Shown piece after piece: positions 9,310 through 16,195 of a stretch of 35,015 nt of DNA. The first letter of the stretch is position 1. Each line of letters opens with the position of its first letter. The position numbers and the translations under genes are program-made. Source of the DNA: Rhodobium gokarnense (GTDB lineage: Bacteria; Pseudomonadota; Alphaproteobacteria; Rhizobiales; Rhodobiaceae); the NCBI RefSeq assembly GCF_025961475.1, contig NZ_JAOQNS010000020.1, forward strand, positions 1 through 35,015, written 5' to 3'. The notes beneath the pieces are model-generated. The model made no database searches and had not been told where the DNA came from. It worked only from the letters and a program-made list of their open reading frames with translations.

Positions 9310-10022
9310 GGGATGCGGGCCGGCGCCTCGAATGTGTAGCCGAAGGCGGCGATCTCGCGGGCGTAGATCCTGCCCACGGCCTCGCGCGTCTCGTCCGTAT
9401 AGAAGCTGCGATAGTCCCCGGCCCCGTCCGGCCGCACGCCCGTCTTGGCGTGCGGCAGCTCCGGCGGATCGGCAATGCCGAGGTCGCCGACGAAGGCCGC
9501 AAAATCCTCCGACAGCCGTTCATAGCGCAGGACCACGTCGGCGACGATCCGGCTCTTCAGGCTGTATATCTCGAAATTGTTGACCGGTTTGCGCCATTTG
9601 TCGGTCAGCACGAACTCCTCGAAGGTCGGCCGGGTGTCCGCCTTCTTGTAGAGCCAGAAATAGTAGGAGACCTCCCGGTCCCAAGGGTTCCGCTCAATGG
9701 ACACCTTGCGGTAGGCGTCGAACGTCTTCGCACCCGCCCGGTTCCGCACCTGCTCCGCCGTCATGTGGTTCCAGTAGCAGAGCCCGGCATGGCGGTCGTC
9801 GGCGCCCCAGAGTTTCTTCAGGCGCCAGAACCACGGCCGCCGGTCCGGCGGAATGTCGTAGTTGCGCGGCACATGCCCGGCATTCTTCACGTCTTCCTTG
9901 CCGGCAATCGGCGTCACCACATCGTCCGGCCCGCAGACATGCGACAGTGCCAGCTCCACGCTGGTGCCGGCGGTCTTCTTGGTCTTCAGGAAAATGAAGC
10001 GGTGCCGGTGGGAGAGGATCAT
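9306..10022 (-). CDS. Sulfotransferase family protein, paralogue 5 (first gene of the array)
   Basis: A 238-residue protein, the first sulfotransferase after the ATP12 gene. KTKKTAGTS is at 13-21, His86 in YWNHMTA and ERNPWDREVS at 110-119; the Gln found in all other paralogues is Glu here. It lacks the PAR that follows the His in paralogues 2-4, so it is the most divergent of the array in this region. Its ATG overlaps the ATP12 stop by 4 bp, with a purine-rich AAGGGGGG upstream inside the ATP12 gene. This joins the array to the housekeeping operon. A short APARIP tail follows the shared AFGYTF end. Confidence 0.88.
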   Translation of the reverse strand: MILSHRHRFIFLKTKKTAGTSVELALSHVCGPDDVVTPIAGKEDVKNAGHVPRNYDIPPDRRPWFWRLKKLWGADDRHAGLCYWNHMTAEQVRNRAGAKTFDAYRKVSIERNPWDREVSYYFWLYKKADTRPTFEEFVLTDKWRKPVNNFEIYSLKSRIVADVVLRYERLSEDFAAFVGDLGIADPPELPHAKTGVRPDGAGDYRSFYTDETREAVGRIYAREIAAFGYTFEAPARIP

Positions 10023-10807
10023 TCGCCCCCCTTCCCCGGTCGCAGCGCGTCGATGACGAGGACCGCGGCCTCGAACTCCGCCGCACGATGGGCGCGCCGC
10101 TCCAGCGCCTCCTCGTCGCGGCCCCAGAGCTGCATGTTCCAGTCCTCGTCCACATGGGCGGCCTGCCAGGCATCGGCCCCGGAAAGCTCGCCGTGCCAGA
10201 CCGAAAGCGCCAGCAGCGCCGAGCCGGTCAGCGTCGTCGCCACATGGAGGGCTGCCAGCGGCAGCGGGTCGACCGGCGCAAGGCTGTCGCGGATGGCCGT
10301 CAGCACCTCCGCGTTCTGGTCGACATGCATGACGCCTTCGGCGAGCGTGAACCGGCCCGCATAGCGTCCCTCGGCCCAGGCAATCACCGGATTCCAGAGC
10401 GCGTTCTGGCGCTCCACCAGTTCCTGCGGATTGCCGGCCCGATAGATGAGGAGGTCGCCGCCGGCATAGCGGGCGATCTCGCCGCGCACGGCATCGGCCT
10501 CGCGCGCAACCGCATCAAGGGCCGAATTGGCGAGCCGCGTCAGCGGCATCTTGCCCGGATCGATCACCGTCTCCTGCGCCGCCCATTCGGCGGCGATGGC
10601 CGCCGCGATCGCCCCATGCGGCACCACCAGCCGGCTGCCGGCCGGCGTGCGGATCGGCCTTCCGTCCAGCACCACCGCATGACCGTCGCCTTCTGCGACC
10701 GCCGCGGCCTCCTTGTAGAACCGCTTCGGCAGGTCGCGCCGTGCGTGGGCCCGGGCCTTTTCGACCGGGTCCTCGCCGTGCTGCGGCAGGTCGAAGAGAT
10801 CGCGCAT
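10019..10807 (-). CDS. ATP12-family F1-ATPase assembly chaperone
   Basis: A 262-residue protein of the ATP12 family, known in mitochondria and alphaproteobacteria as a chaperone that holds the F1 alpha subunit during ATP synthase assembly. Recognisable segments are RFYKEAAAV near the start, VVLDGRPIRTPAG, the AAIAAEWAAQETVIDP block, and the Asp/Tyr-rich GGDLLIYRA region. Length is usual for the bacterial family. Its start ATG shares one base with the stop of the HAD gene upstream, and its stop overlaps the first sulfotransferase. No ATP synthase gene is in the window. The family call is firm; the role is by homology. Confidence 0.9.
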   Translation of the reverse strand: MRDLFDLPQHGEDPVEKARAHARRDLPKRFYKEAAAVAEGDGHAVVLDGRPIRTPAGSRLVVPHGAIAAAIAAEWAAQETVIDPGKMPLTRLANSALDAVAREADAVRGEIARYAGGDLLIYRAGNPQELVERQNALWNPVIAWAEGRYAGRFTLAEGVMHVDQNAEVLTAIRDSLAPVDPLPLAALHVATTLTGSALLALSVWHGELSGADAWQAAHVDEDWNMQLWGRDEEALERRAHRAAEFEAAVLVIDALRPGKGGE

Positions 10808-11484
10808 CAGGCCACCCTTTCCCAGGCGAAAAGGTCCGAGACGGCCGGCAGCAGCGCGTCGAAACGGTCGATGATGGCCTCCGCGCCGCCCTCGGCCAGC
10901 CGTTTCACCGGGTGGTAGCCCCAGGAAACGCCGATCGCCCGCGCCCCGGCGGCCCGCGCCATCGCCATATCGAAGCCGGTATCGCCGACGACGACCGTGT
11001 TCTGCGGCTCCGCGCCGGTCTCGGTCATCGCATTGAGGATCATGCCCGGATGGGGCTTCGAGGGTGCATCGTCGGCGGTCTGGATGGAGGCGAACCGGCC
11101 GGCGAGCCCGTGGGCGGCGAGCACCGCATCGACGCCGCGCCGCGCCTTGCCGGTGGCGATCCCCAGCAGCACGTCGTCGCGGGCGGCGAGCGCATCGATG
11201 GCCGCCATGGCACCGTCGAACATCGGCTCGTGATAGGTCTTGTCCGTGCGCATCCGGAAGAAGGCGTCCTTGTAGGAGGCGGCGAGCACGGAGACCGGCG
11301 CATCCGGCGTCTTGCGCGTCAGCACCGAGAACGCCTCGTTGAGCGACAGGCCGACGATGGACAGCGCCACCTCGCGCGGCGGCACGCGCAGGCCGTTGGC
11401 GGCAAACGCCTCGCTCAGCGCGGCAAAGATCATGTCCTGCGAATCGACAAGCGTGCCGTCGCAGTCGAAGACGATGAGATACAT
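10807..11484 (-). CDS. HAD superfamily hydrolase, phosphoglycolate-phosphatase-like
   Basis: About 225 residues. Motif I FDCDGTLVDS at 6-15 supplies the nucleophile Asp7 and acid/base Asp9. Motif II is the GIATGK segment. The Lys of motif III is in SKPHPGM. Motif IV is VVGDTGFDM. A helical cap lies between motifs I and II, as in HAD subfamily IA. Substrate is likely a small phosphomonoester such as phosphoglycolate, but this is inferred. I chose ATG 11484 because homologues begin close to LIVFDCDG. A TTG at 11496, overlapping the upstream stop, would add four residues and is also possible. It lies in the rluC-ATP12 operon. Confidence 0.88.
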   Translation of the reverse strand: MYLIVFDCDGTLVDSQDMIFAALSEAFAANGLRVPPREVALSIVGLSLNEAFSVLTRKTPDAPVSVLAASYKDAFFRMRTDKTYHEPMFDGAMAAIDALAARDDVLLGIATGKARRGVDAVLAAHGLAGRFASIQTADDAPSKPHPGMILNAMTETGAEPQNTVVVGDTGFDMAMARAAGARAIGVSWGYHPVKRLAEGGAEAIIDRFDALLPAVSDLFAWERVA

Positions 11485-11492
11485 GGCCTTAC

Positions 11493-11795
11493 TCAATTCT
11501 CGTCCCGGTCCGGCGCGTCTTGGGGAACGCCATCCCGGGGCATTTTTTGGTCGTGGTCCCGCTCAAGCCGCTTCAGCCGTTCCTCGTGGTCGGCAACGCG
11601 GGCCTCAAGGAGGTCGTTGGCGCGGCGCAGCTCCGCGGCGAGTTCCGACAGCGCCTCGGCAGTCGCGTCGCTGCCGCGCGGCCGAAGCATCTTCGAGGCC
11701 CCGCGCCGCGACACCATAAAGGCACCGATAAGCGCCGTCACGGCCACCACGAGGGCAACGAAGATCGTCACCGAATAGCCGGCGCCCTCCATCAT
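11493..11795 (-). CDS. Small membrane protein with C-terminal coiled coil
   Basis: A 100-residue protein. One N-terminal membrane helix (about 7-27, VTIFVALVVAVTALIGAFMV) is followed by basic residues, then a charged helix about 47-80 (ELAAELRRANDLLEARVADHEERLKRL) likely to form a coiled coil, and an acidic Asp/Glu/Pro tail. I do not recognise a named family. It starts 21 bp after rluC with a strong GGAGGGG ribosome-binding site and ends overlapping the start region of the HAD gene, so it belongs to the same operon. The membrane helix followed by basic residues suggests a cytosolic coil. Confidence 0.75.
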   Translation of the reverse strand: MMEGAGYSVTIFVALVVAVTALIGAFMVSRRGASKMLRPRGSDATAEALSELAAELRRANDLLEARVADHEERLKRLERDHDQKMPRDGVPQDAPDRDEN

Positions 11796-11816
11796 CGTCC
11801 CCTCCGGACCGTGTCC

Positions 11817-12824
11817 TCAGCGTCCATCGTTCCCCTCCAGTTCCTCTGCCGCGTCATAGTCCGCCGGGTCGAGGCCGAGGAGATTGAAGGACTGCGCCAT
11901 GTGCGGCGGCAGCGGCGCCGTGACGTCGATGGTGCCGCCGGAAGGGTGCGGCATGACGATCCGGTGCGCAAAGAGGTGCAGCCGGTTCTGGATGCCGCCG
12001 GGCAGCTCCCAGTTCTCGACCCGGAAATATTTCGGATCGCCAACGATCGGATGGCCGATATGGGCGGTGTGGGCGCGAAGCTGGTGGGTGCGGCCGGTGA
12101 CCGGCTTCAGCATCAGCCAGGAGAGTTTCTGGCCGACCTGGTCGACGACGGAATAGAAGCTGACGGCGTGGCTTGCCCCGTCCGCGCCGTGGCGGCTGAC
12201 GCGCATGCGGTCGCCCTCCGGCCCCTCCTCCTTGGCGAGGTAGGTGGAGATGCGCCCGCTCGACGGCCGCGGCACGCCGGCAACGAGCGCCCAGTAGACC
12301 TTGTTGGTGTCGCGCGAGCGGAACGCCGTGGACAGGTCGCGTGCGGCCTTGCGCGTCTTGGCGATGACGAGGACGCCGGCCGTGTCCCGGTCGAGCCGGT
12401 GGACGAGCCGCGGCTTCTGGCCCTGGCGGTCGCGCATGCTGTCGAGCATCTTGTCGACATGGGTGGAAAGCCCCGAACCGCCCTGGACCGCAAGGCCCGC
12501 CGGCTTGTTCAGCACCATGACGTCGCGGTCTTCATAGAGCGTGATCGATTTGAGGTACGCCGCATCGTCGCCCGTCGGCTTTCGCGGCGCCTTGGTCGGT
12601 GCCTCGGCCGCCGCGACATCGCCGAGCGGCGGCACGCGCACGGACTGGCCGGCGGCGAGCCGGGTCGAGGTCTTGGCGCGCCCGCCGTCGACGCGCACCT
12701 GTCCGGTGCGCACGAGCTTCTGCAGCTGCGCGAAACCGATGCCGGGATAGTGCGTCTTGAACCAGCGGTCGAGGCGCATGCCGGCCTCGTCGCCGCTGAC
12801 GGACACGAAGTCGATGCCTGCCAT
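11817..12824 (-). CDS. RluC/RluD-type ribosomal large subunit pseudouridine synthase
   Basis: A 335-residue enzyme that converts specific uridines in 23S rRNA to pseudouridine. An N-terminal S4-like RNA-binding segment (DRWFKTHYPGIGFAQLQKL, RTGQVRVDG) precedes the catalytic domain. That domain has the RluA-family motif HRLDRDTAGVLV with the catalytic Asp, and GRTHQLRAH near the C-terminus. I chose ATG 12824 (MAGIDFVSV); the longer frame to 12851 would need a TTG start and adds nine unconserved basic residues. It is the first gene of the operon that runs through HAD, ATP12 and the sulfotransferases. Telling RluC from RluD needs alignment. Confidence 0.9.
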   Translation of the reverse strand: MAGIDFVSVSGDEAGMRLDRWFKTHYPGIGFAQLQKLVRTGQVRVDGGRAKTSTRLAAGQSVRVPPLGDVAAAEAPTKAPRKPTGDDAAYLKSITLYEDRDVMVLNKPAGLAVQGGSGLSTHVDKMLDSMRDRQGQKPRLVHRLDRDTAGVLVIAKTRKAARDLSTAFRSRDTNKVYWALVAGVPRPSSGRISTYLAKEEGPEGDRMRVSRHGADGASHAVSFYSVVDQVGQKLSWLMLKPVTGRTHQLRAHTAHIGHPIVGDPKYFRVENWELPGGIQNRLHLFAHRIVMPHPSGGTIDVTAPLPPHMAQSFNLLGLDPADYDAAEELEGNDGR

Positions 12825-12851
12825 GTCGTTTCGTCTCGATTGTCGCCGCAA

Positions 12852-12880
12852 GCGATATCGCGCCGGGGCCGTTTCGGCAA
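12852..12880 (-). promoter_or_regulatory. Candidate promoter of the rluC-ATP12-sulfotransferase operon
   Basis: On the minus strand TTGCCG (12880-12875) and TATCGC (12857-12852) are 17 bp apart, just downstream of the terminator at 12907-12937 and 27 bp before the rluC ATG. The -10 element is a weak match. The placement between a terminator and the first gene is what supports it. Confidence 0.3.
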
Positions 12881-12906
12881 GGACGCGGAAGCGTGCTGTC
12901 GCAACG

Positions 12907-12937
12907 AAAAGGGCGGCGGACCGTCTGGCCGCCGCCC
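12907..12937 (-). terminator. Rho-independent terminator after the crcB-small-protein pair
   Basis: On the minus strand a 9-bp perfect stem GGGCGGCGG / CCGCCGCCC (12937-12929 and 12919-12911) with a 9-base loop is followed by TTTTCGTT. It lies 56 bp beyond the stop of the small membrane protein and separates it from rluC. Confidence 0.8.
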
Positions 12938-12992
12938 GATCGTCAGATAGGCATGCCGGCCCTCCGCCGCCATGCCAACCTCACAAAATTCC

Positions 12993-13181
12993 TCAGAACC
13001 TCCTCAGGACGACGCCGAGGAAGATGAGGATGTAGGCGATGCCCAGCACCTCGAAGGTGTGGCCGGCAATGATGGGGCCGACAACCGGAATAGCAACGAT
13101 GGCGTATTTCACCAGGACGGCCAGGACCGCCAGGATCAGCGAAATCAGGAAGACCGGCCAGGTCGGTGCACTCAGATGCAT
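12993..13181 (-). CDS. Small hydrophobic membrane protein (62 residues)
   Basis: A 62-residue protein that is almost wholly membrane-embedded: one helix at about 9-30, a GPIIAGH turn, and a second helix at about 42-58 ending in LRRF. The start is ATG 13181, with a strong GGAGG ribosome-binding site at good spacing; upstream extension of the frame is not supported. It lies 121 bp downstream of crcB on the same strand and upstream of a terminator. I do not recognise a named family; function unknown. Confidence 0.75.
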   Translation of the reverse strand: MHLSAPTWPVFLISLILAVLAVLVKYAIVAIPVVGPIIAGHTFEVLGIAYILIFLGVVLRRF

Positions 13182-13302
13182 ATCAATTCCTCCAGAAAAT
13201 ACCTGTTTTTGGCGGCGCGACGGGACCATAGCCCCGTGACGCCACGACGACAGGGACACACAGGTTGTGCGCGATGTCGAGTGCGATATCGCCGCGTGGT
13301 GA

Positions 13303-13683
13303 TCAGCCGAGAGCGATGCGGATCGCCATCATGCCGACGAAGAGGCCGGTGATGGAGGCAAAGACCGACAGCACCACATAGAAGCCGGCCGATGCCATGG
13401 CGCCCCGTTCCATCATCACCGCGGCATCGAGCGAAAAGGCGGAAAAGGTGGTGAAACCGCCGAGGAACCCGGTGGCGATGAGGAGCCTCAGGTCCGTGTT
13501 GGCGGAGAATTTCAGCGCCAGCAGCTCCACGAAGATGCCCATCAAGAGCGAGCCGACGATGTTGACGGTCAGCGTGCCGAAGGGAAAGCCGGGACCGGCG
13601 AGCTTCAGCGAGGCCATGTTGACGAGGTGGCGCAGCGCCGCACCGGTGCCGCCGCCGAGAAAGACGAGGAGGATGTGCTTCAT
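13303..13683 (-). CDS. crcB: Fluoride ion channel CrcB/FluC
   Basis: A 126-residue inner-membrane protein with four hydrophobic segments. It exports fluoride as a dual-topology dimer. Family motifs are GGGTGAALRH (10-19), GTLTVNIVGS, and GFLGGFTTFSAFS, which holds the Phe and Thr residues that line the fluoride pore. Length is typical. The start ATG 13683 begins the usual MKHILLVFLGG. No fluoride riboswitch is visible upstream; that region runs into a dispersed repeat. It is followed by a small membrane protein and a terminator, so the two may form a short operon. Confidence 0.93.
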   Translation of the reverse strand: MKHILLVFLGGGTGAALRHLVNMASLKLAGPGFPFGTLTVNIVGSLLMGIFVELLALKFSANTDLRLLIATGFLGGFTTFSAFSLDAAVMMERGAMASAGFYVVLSVFASITGLFVGMMAIRIALG

Positions 13684-13837
13684 GGCTGCTTGCTAGCGCG
13701 CGATCCCGGATACCGCAAGCGCTTTGGCCACATGGCGGATTTGCGACAGGGTATTCCTTTGGTCGTTCCCGCCGACGCCACCCGACAGGCATCCAGGTTC
13801 CCACCGCGCAATTGACACCCCGCGCCAGTCACTCCGT

Positions 13838-14012
13838 CGTCATCCCGGCCGCAGCGAAGCGGAGAGCCGGGATCCATTGCCCCTATCAACGCAGTAGCCC
13901 CTCACGGCTCTTTAGAGGTGTCGCCCCAAGCAAGCGCTGCAAAGACCCACCGACGGCATGCCGTGTGGTGAGGGGCAATAGGCCCCGGGTCAGGTGTATG
14001 TCCCGGGGAGAT
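13838..14012. repeat. Dispersed palindromic repeat, copy 2
   Basis: Starts with CGTCATCCCGG (13838-13848). Its right end has GGGGCAATAGGCCCCGGGTC and then GTGTATGTCCCGGGG. Read in reverse complement, it matches copy 1 (79-254) at both ends, so the two lie in opposite orientation. Together with the next two copies it fills most of the 880-bp gap between crcB and the 74-residue protein gene. No gene is supported here on either strand. Confidence 0.75.
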
Positions 14013-14133
14013 GGCTGAGTTTGCGGCAGACGGAACGCATTTGACAGGAAAGGGAGACTGCCGTCAGCACCCTATGGATCGCCGCGTCGGCCTTACGGCC
14101 TCCTCGCGATAACGCTGATATAATTGAGAAGAT

Positions 14134-14248
14134 CGTCATTGCGAGCGCAGCGAAGCAATCCAGACAGCGGCCTCGCGAATCGCCGACGACATACCGTGGC
14201 GAGAGGGGCAATAGGCCCCGGGTCTCGCGATGCTCGCCCGGGGTGACG
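14134..14248. repeat. Dispersed palindromic repeat, copy 3 (short form)
   Basis: A shorter version of about 115 bp, from CGTCATTGCGAGCGCAGCG to CCGGGGTGACG (14238-14248). It keeps the ACATACCGTGGCGAGAGGGG and CAATAGGCCCCGGGTC blocks of the other copies. The left end has the CGTCATTGCGAGC form instead of the CGTCACCCCGG form, so this copy may be a hybrid or deleted element. Confidence 0.65.
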
Positions 14249-14360
14249 GGAGTCTGGGTGGCGACGGGAAGGCCAGTGTCCTAAACGTCAGCCTCCGAGA
14301 AAACATCCGCCGCGAACCAACTCGCGAGAATGGATCTCTCGCGCCAACACAAACCTCCGT

Positions 14361-14522
14361 CGTCACCCCGGCCCCCGAGCCGGGGCCTATTGCCCCTCTC
14401 GCCACAGTATGTCGTCGATGCCGAGCACGGTGCTGGCAAAGGCCTGCCCAACCCGCAACGGCATACCGTGCCGAGGCGGGCAATGGGCCCCGGGTCTCCG
14501 CTTCGCTCCACCCGGGGTGACG
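14361..14522. repeat. Dispersed palindromic repeat, copy 4, with 11-bp terminal inverted repeats
   Basis: The ends are perfect inverted repeats, CGTCACCCCGG (14361-14371) and CCGGGGTGACG (14512-14522), giving a 162-bp element. Inside are CCGGGGCCTATTGCCC and, at the other side, GGGCAATGGGCCCCGGGT, which also pair. It shares the CAGTATGTCGTCG block with copy 1. This is the cleanest copy in the window. Confidence 0.75.
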
Positions 14523-14564
14523 ACGGAGAGGGACGGAAAAGCGGAGCACCTCCCGACACCCCCC

Positions 14565-14789
14565 CTAAAACGCCCCGACCTGCTTCATGCGGATGAGCTT
14601 CAGGATCAGCAGCACGAACGGCCATGTGTGCCAGAAGAGATCGAAGATATCGATCGGCCGGCGCAACTGCCCCTGCATCAGCATGCGGACTTTTTCGACG
14701 ATATGCGGCTCCGGATAGAACGGCGCGAAGCCGAGGAGGAGCGCGATGAACAGCACCATCGGCAGGGAGATGTGATCGAGAAGATGCAT
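14565..14789 (-). CDS. Small two-helix membrane protein (74 residues)
   Basis: A 74-residue protein starting MHLLDHISL. Membrane helices are at about 7-24 and about 52-67. Between them is a loop with PFYPEPHIVEKVRML and RRPIDIFDLFWH. The conserved-looking PEPH and RPIDIFDL motifs recall small proteins often named 'RND transporter' by automatic annotation; that name has no functional support here. ATG 14789 was chosen because GGAGGG lies six bases before it, and the longer upstream frame is unsupported. It lies 89 bp after rarA with its own AT-rich upstream region. Confidence 0.75.
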   Translation of the reverse strand: MHLLDHISLPMVLFIALLLGFAPFYPEPHIVEKVRMLMQGQLRRPIDIFDLFWHTWPFVLLILKLIRMKQVGAF

Positions 14790-14808
14790 GGCGGCCCTCC
14801 GGCGCGAA

Positions 14809-14831
14809 GAATATAAGCATTCTCGAATATA
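14809..14831 (-). promoter_or_regulatory. AT-rich promoter or operator before the 74-residue protein
   Basis: A short AT-rich island in GC-rich DNA. GAATATA occurs at 14809-14815 and 14825-14831 as a direct repeat 16 bp apart, and ATTC-TC-GAAT (14819-14828) is an inverted repeat. It lies 20-42 bp before the start codon, where a promoter and repressor site would be expected. The regulator is unknown. Confidence 0.35.
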
Positions 14832-14878
14832 GATATCGGCCGCGTGGCGCAACCCGCGGGCGTGTCAGGGCGACGGCC

Positions 14879-16183
14879 CTACCCGCGCTCGGCCCGGAGC
14901 CGTGCCCAATAGTCGAGGCGTTTCTTCACCTCGCGCTCAAAGCCGCGGTCGACTGGCGCGTAGAATTCCTTGCGGCCGATTTCCGGCGGGAAATAGTCCT
15001 GGCCGGAAAAGGCGTCGGGTGCGTCGTGATCGTACTCGTAGCCGGCGCCGTAGCCCTCCTCCTTCATCAGCCTGGTCGGTGCGTTGAGGATGATCTTCGG
15101 CGGCGCCGGCGAACCGGTATCGCGGGCAAGGCGCGCGGCCGCGCCATAGGCCTTGTAGAGGGCGTTGGATTTCGGCGCCGTCGCCACATAGACGGCGGCC
15201 TCGGCGAGTGCCAGTTCGCCCTCCGGCGTGCCGATGAAGTCGAAGGCGTCCTTGGCGGCGTTGGCGATGACCAGCGCCTGCGGGTCGGCCATGCCGACGT
15301 CCTCGACGGCCGCGCGCATGATCCGGCGGGCAAGGAACATCGGGTTCTCGCCGGCGACCAGCATGCGGGCGAGATAGTAGAGCGTCGCGTCCGGGTCGGA
15401 GCCGCGCATCGACTTGTGGAGGGCCGAGATCAGATTGTAATGGCCGTCATCGCCCTTGTCGTAGATCGGCGCCCGGCGCTGGACGACCTCCACGAGCCGC
15501 TCCCGGTCGAACACCTCGCCCTCGCCCGCCGCGCGCCAGACGTCCTCGGCGAGCGTCAGCACGGCCCGCCCGTCGCCGTCGGCCATGCCGACGATCGCAA
15601 GCCGGGCATCCTCGTCGAGCGGCAGTTGCTCGCCGGTGACCTCCTCGGCCCGTTCCAGCAGCCGCTCCAGCGCCGGATCGCCGAGCGGCTTGAAGACCAG
15701 CACCTGGGCCCGGGACAGAAGCGCGGCATTGAGTTCGAAGGACGGATTTTCCGTCGTCGCGCCGACGAGCGTGACCGTGCCGTCCTCCATCACCGGCAGG
15801 AAGGCGTCCTGCTGTGCCTTGTTGAAGCGGTGGATCTCGTCGACGAAGAGGAGTGTTCCTCGCCCGCTGGCGCGCCGACCACGTGCCTCGGCAAAGAGTT
15901 TTTTCAGGTCCGCAACGCCGGAAAAGATCGCCGAGACCTGCTCGAAATGAAGGTCGGTCTCATGGGCGAGAAGCCGCGCGACGGTGGTCTTGCCGGTGCC
16001 GGGCGGCCCCCAGAAGACAAGCGAGCCGACGCCGCGCTTCGACAGCATGCGGGTGAGCGTGCCGTCCGGGCCGACCAGGTGATCCTGGCCGACGACATCG
16101 GCGAGCCGCTTCGGCCGCAGCCGGTCGGCAAGCGGGCGCGGCGCGTCGTTTTCAAGGCCGGCGGCGGCAAAGAGATCGGACAA
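14879..16183 (-). CDS. rarA: Replication-associated recombination protein RarA (MgsA), AAA+ ATPase
   Basis: A 434-residue cytosolic AAA+ ATPase related to clamp loaders and RuvB that acts at stalled replication forks. The N-terminal PLADRLRPKRLADVVGQDH precedes Walker A GPPGTGKT (59-66), Walker B LLFVDEIH (111-118) and sensor-1 GATTENPS. The C-terminal half has the RarA signature HKSMRGSDPDA. The start is TTG at 16183, preceded by GAGG at good spacing; no in-frame ATG is near. It begins 12 bp after the degQ-like gene, whose end region contains its ribosome-binding site, so the two are probably coupled. Confidence 0.94.
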   Translation of the reverse strand: MSDLFAAAGLENDAPRPLADRLRPKRLADVVGQDHLVGPDGTLTRMLSKRGVGSLVFWGPPGTGKTTVARLLAHETDLHFEQVSAIFSGVADLKKLFAEARGRRASGRGTLLFVDEIHRFNKAQQDAFLPVMEDGTVTLVGATTENPSFELNAALLSRAQVLVFKPLGDPALERLLERAEEVTGEQLPLDEDARLAIVGMADGDGRAVLTLAEDVWRAAGEGEVFDRERLVEVVQRRAPIYDKGDDGHYNLISALHKSMRGSDPDATLYYLARMLVAGENPMFLARRIMRAAVEDVGMADPQALVIANAAKDAFDFIGTPEGELALAEAAVYVATAPKSNALYKAYGAAARLARDTGSPAPPKIILNAPTRLMKEEGYGAGYEYDHDAPDAFSGQDYFPPEIGRKEFYAPVDRGFEREVKKRLDYWARLRAERG

Positions 16184-16195
16184 TTGAGCCTCGGA

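Noticed and set aside
7134-10022. Sulfotransferase array acquired as a recent genomic island
   Set aside because: GC content and codon use look like the neighbours, no integrase or att-like repeats flank it, and the genes are embedded in operon overlaps; local duplication explains it better.
13684-13800. Fluoride riboswitch before crcB
   Set aside because: The region was read on the minus strand and lacks the conserved GATGG start, pseudoknot core and CTGATG segment of that riboswitch.
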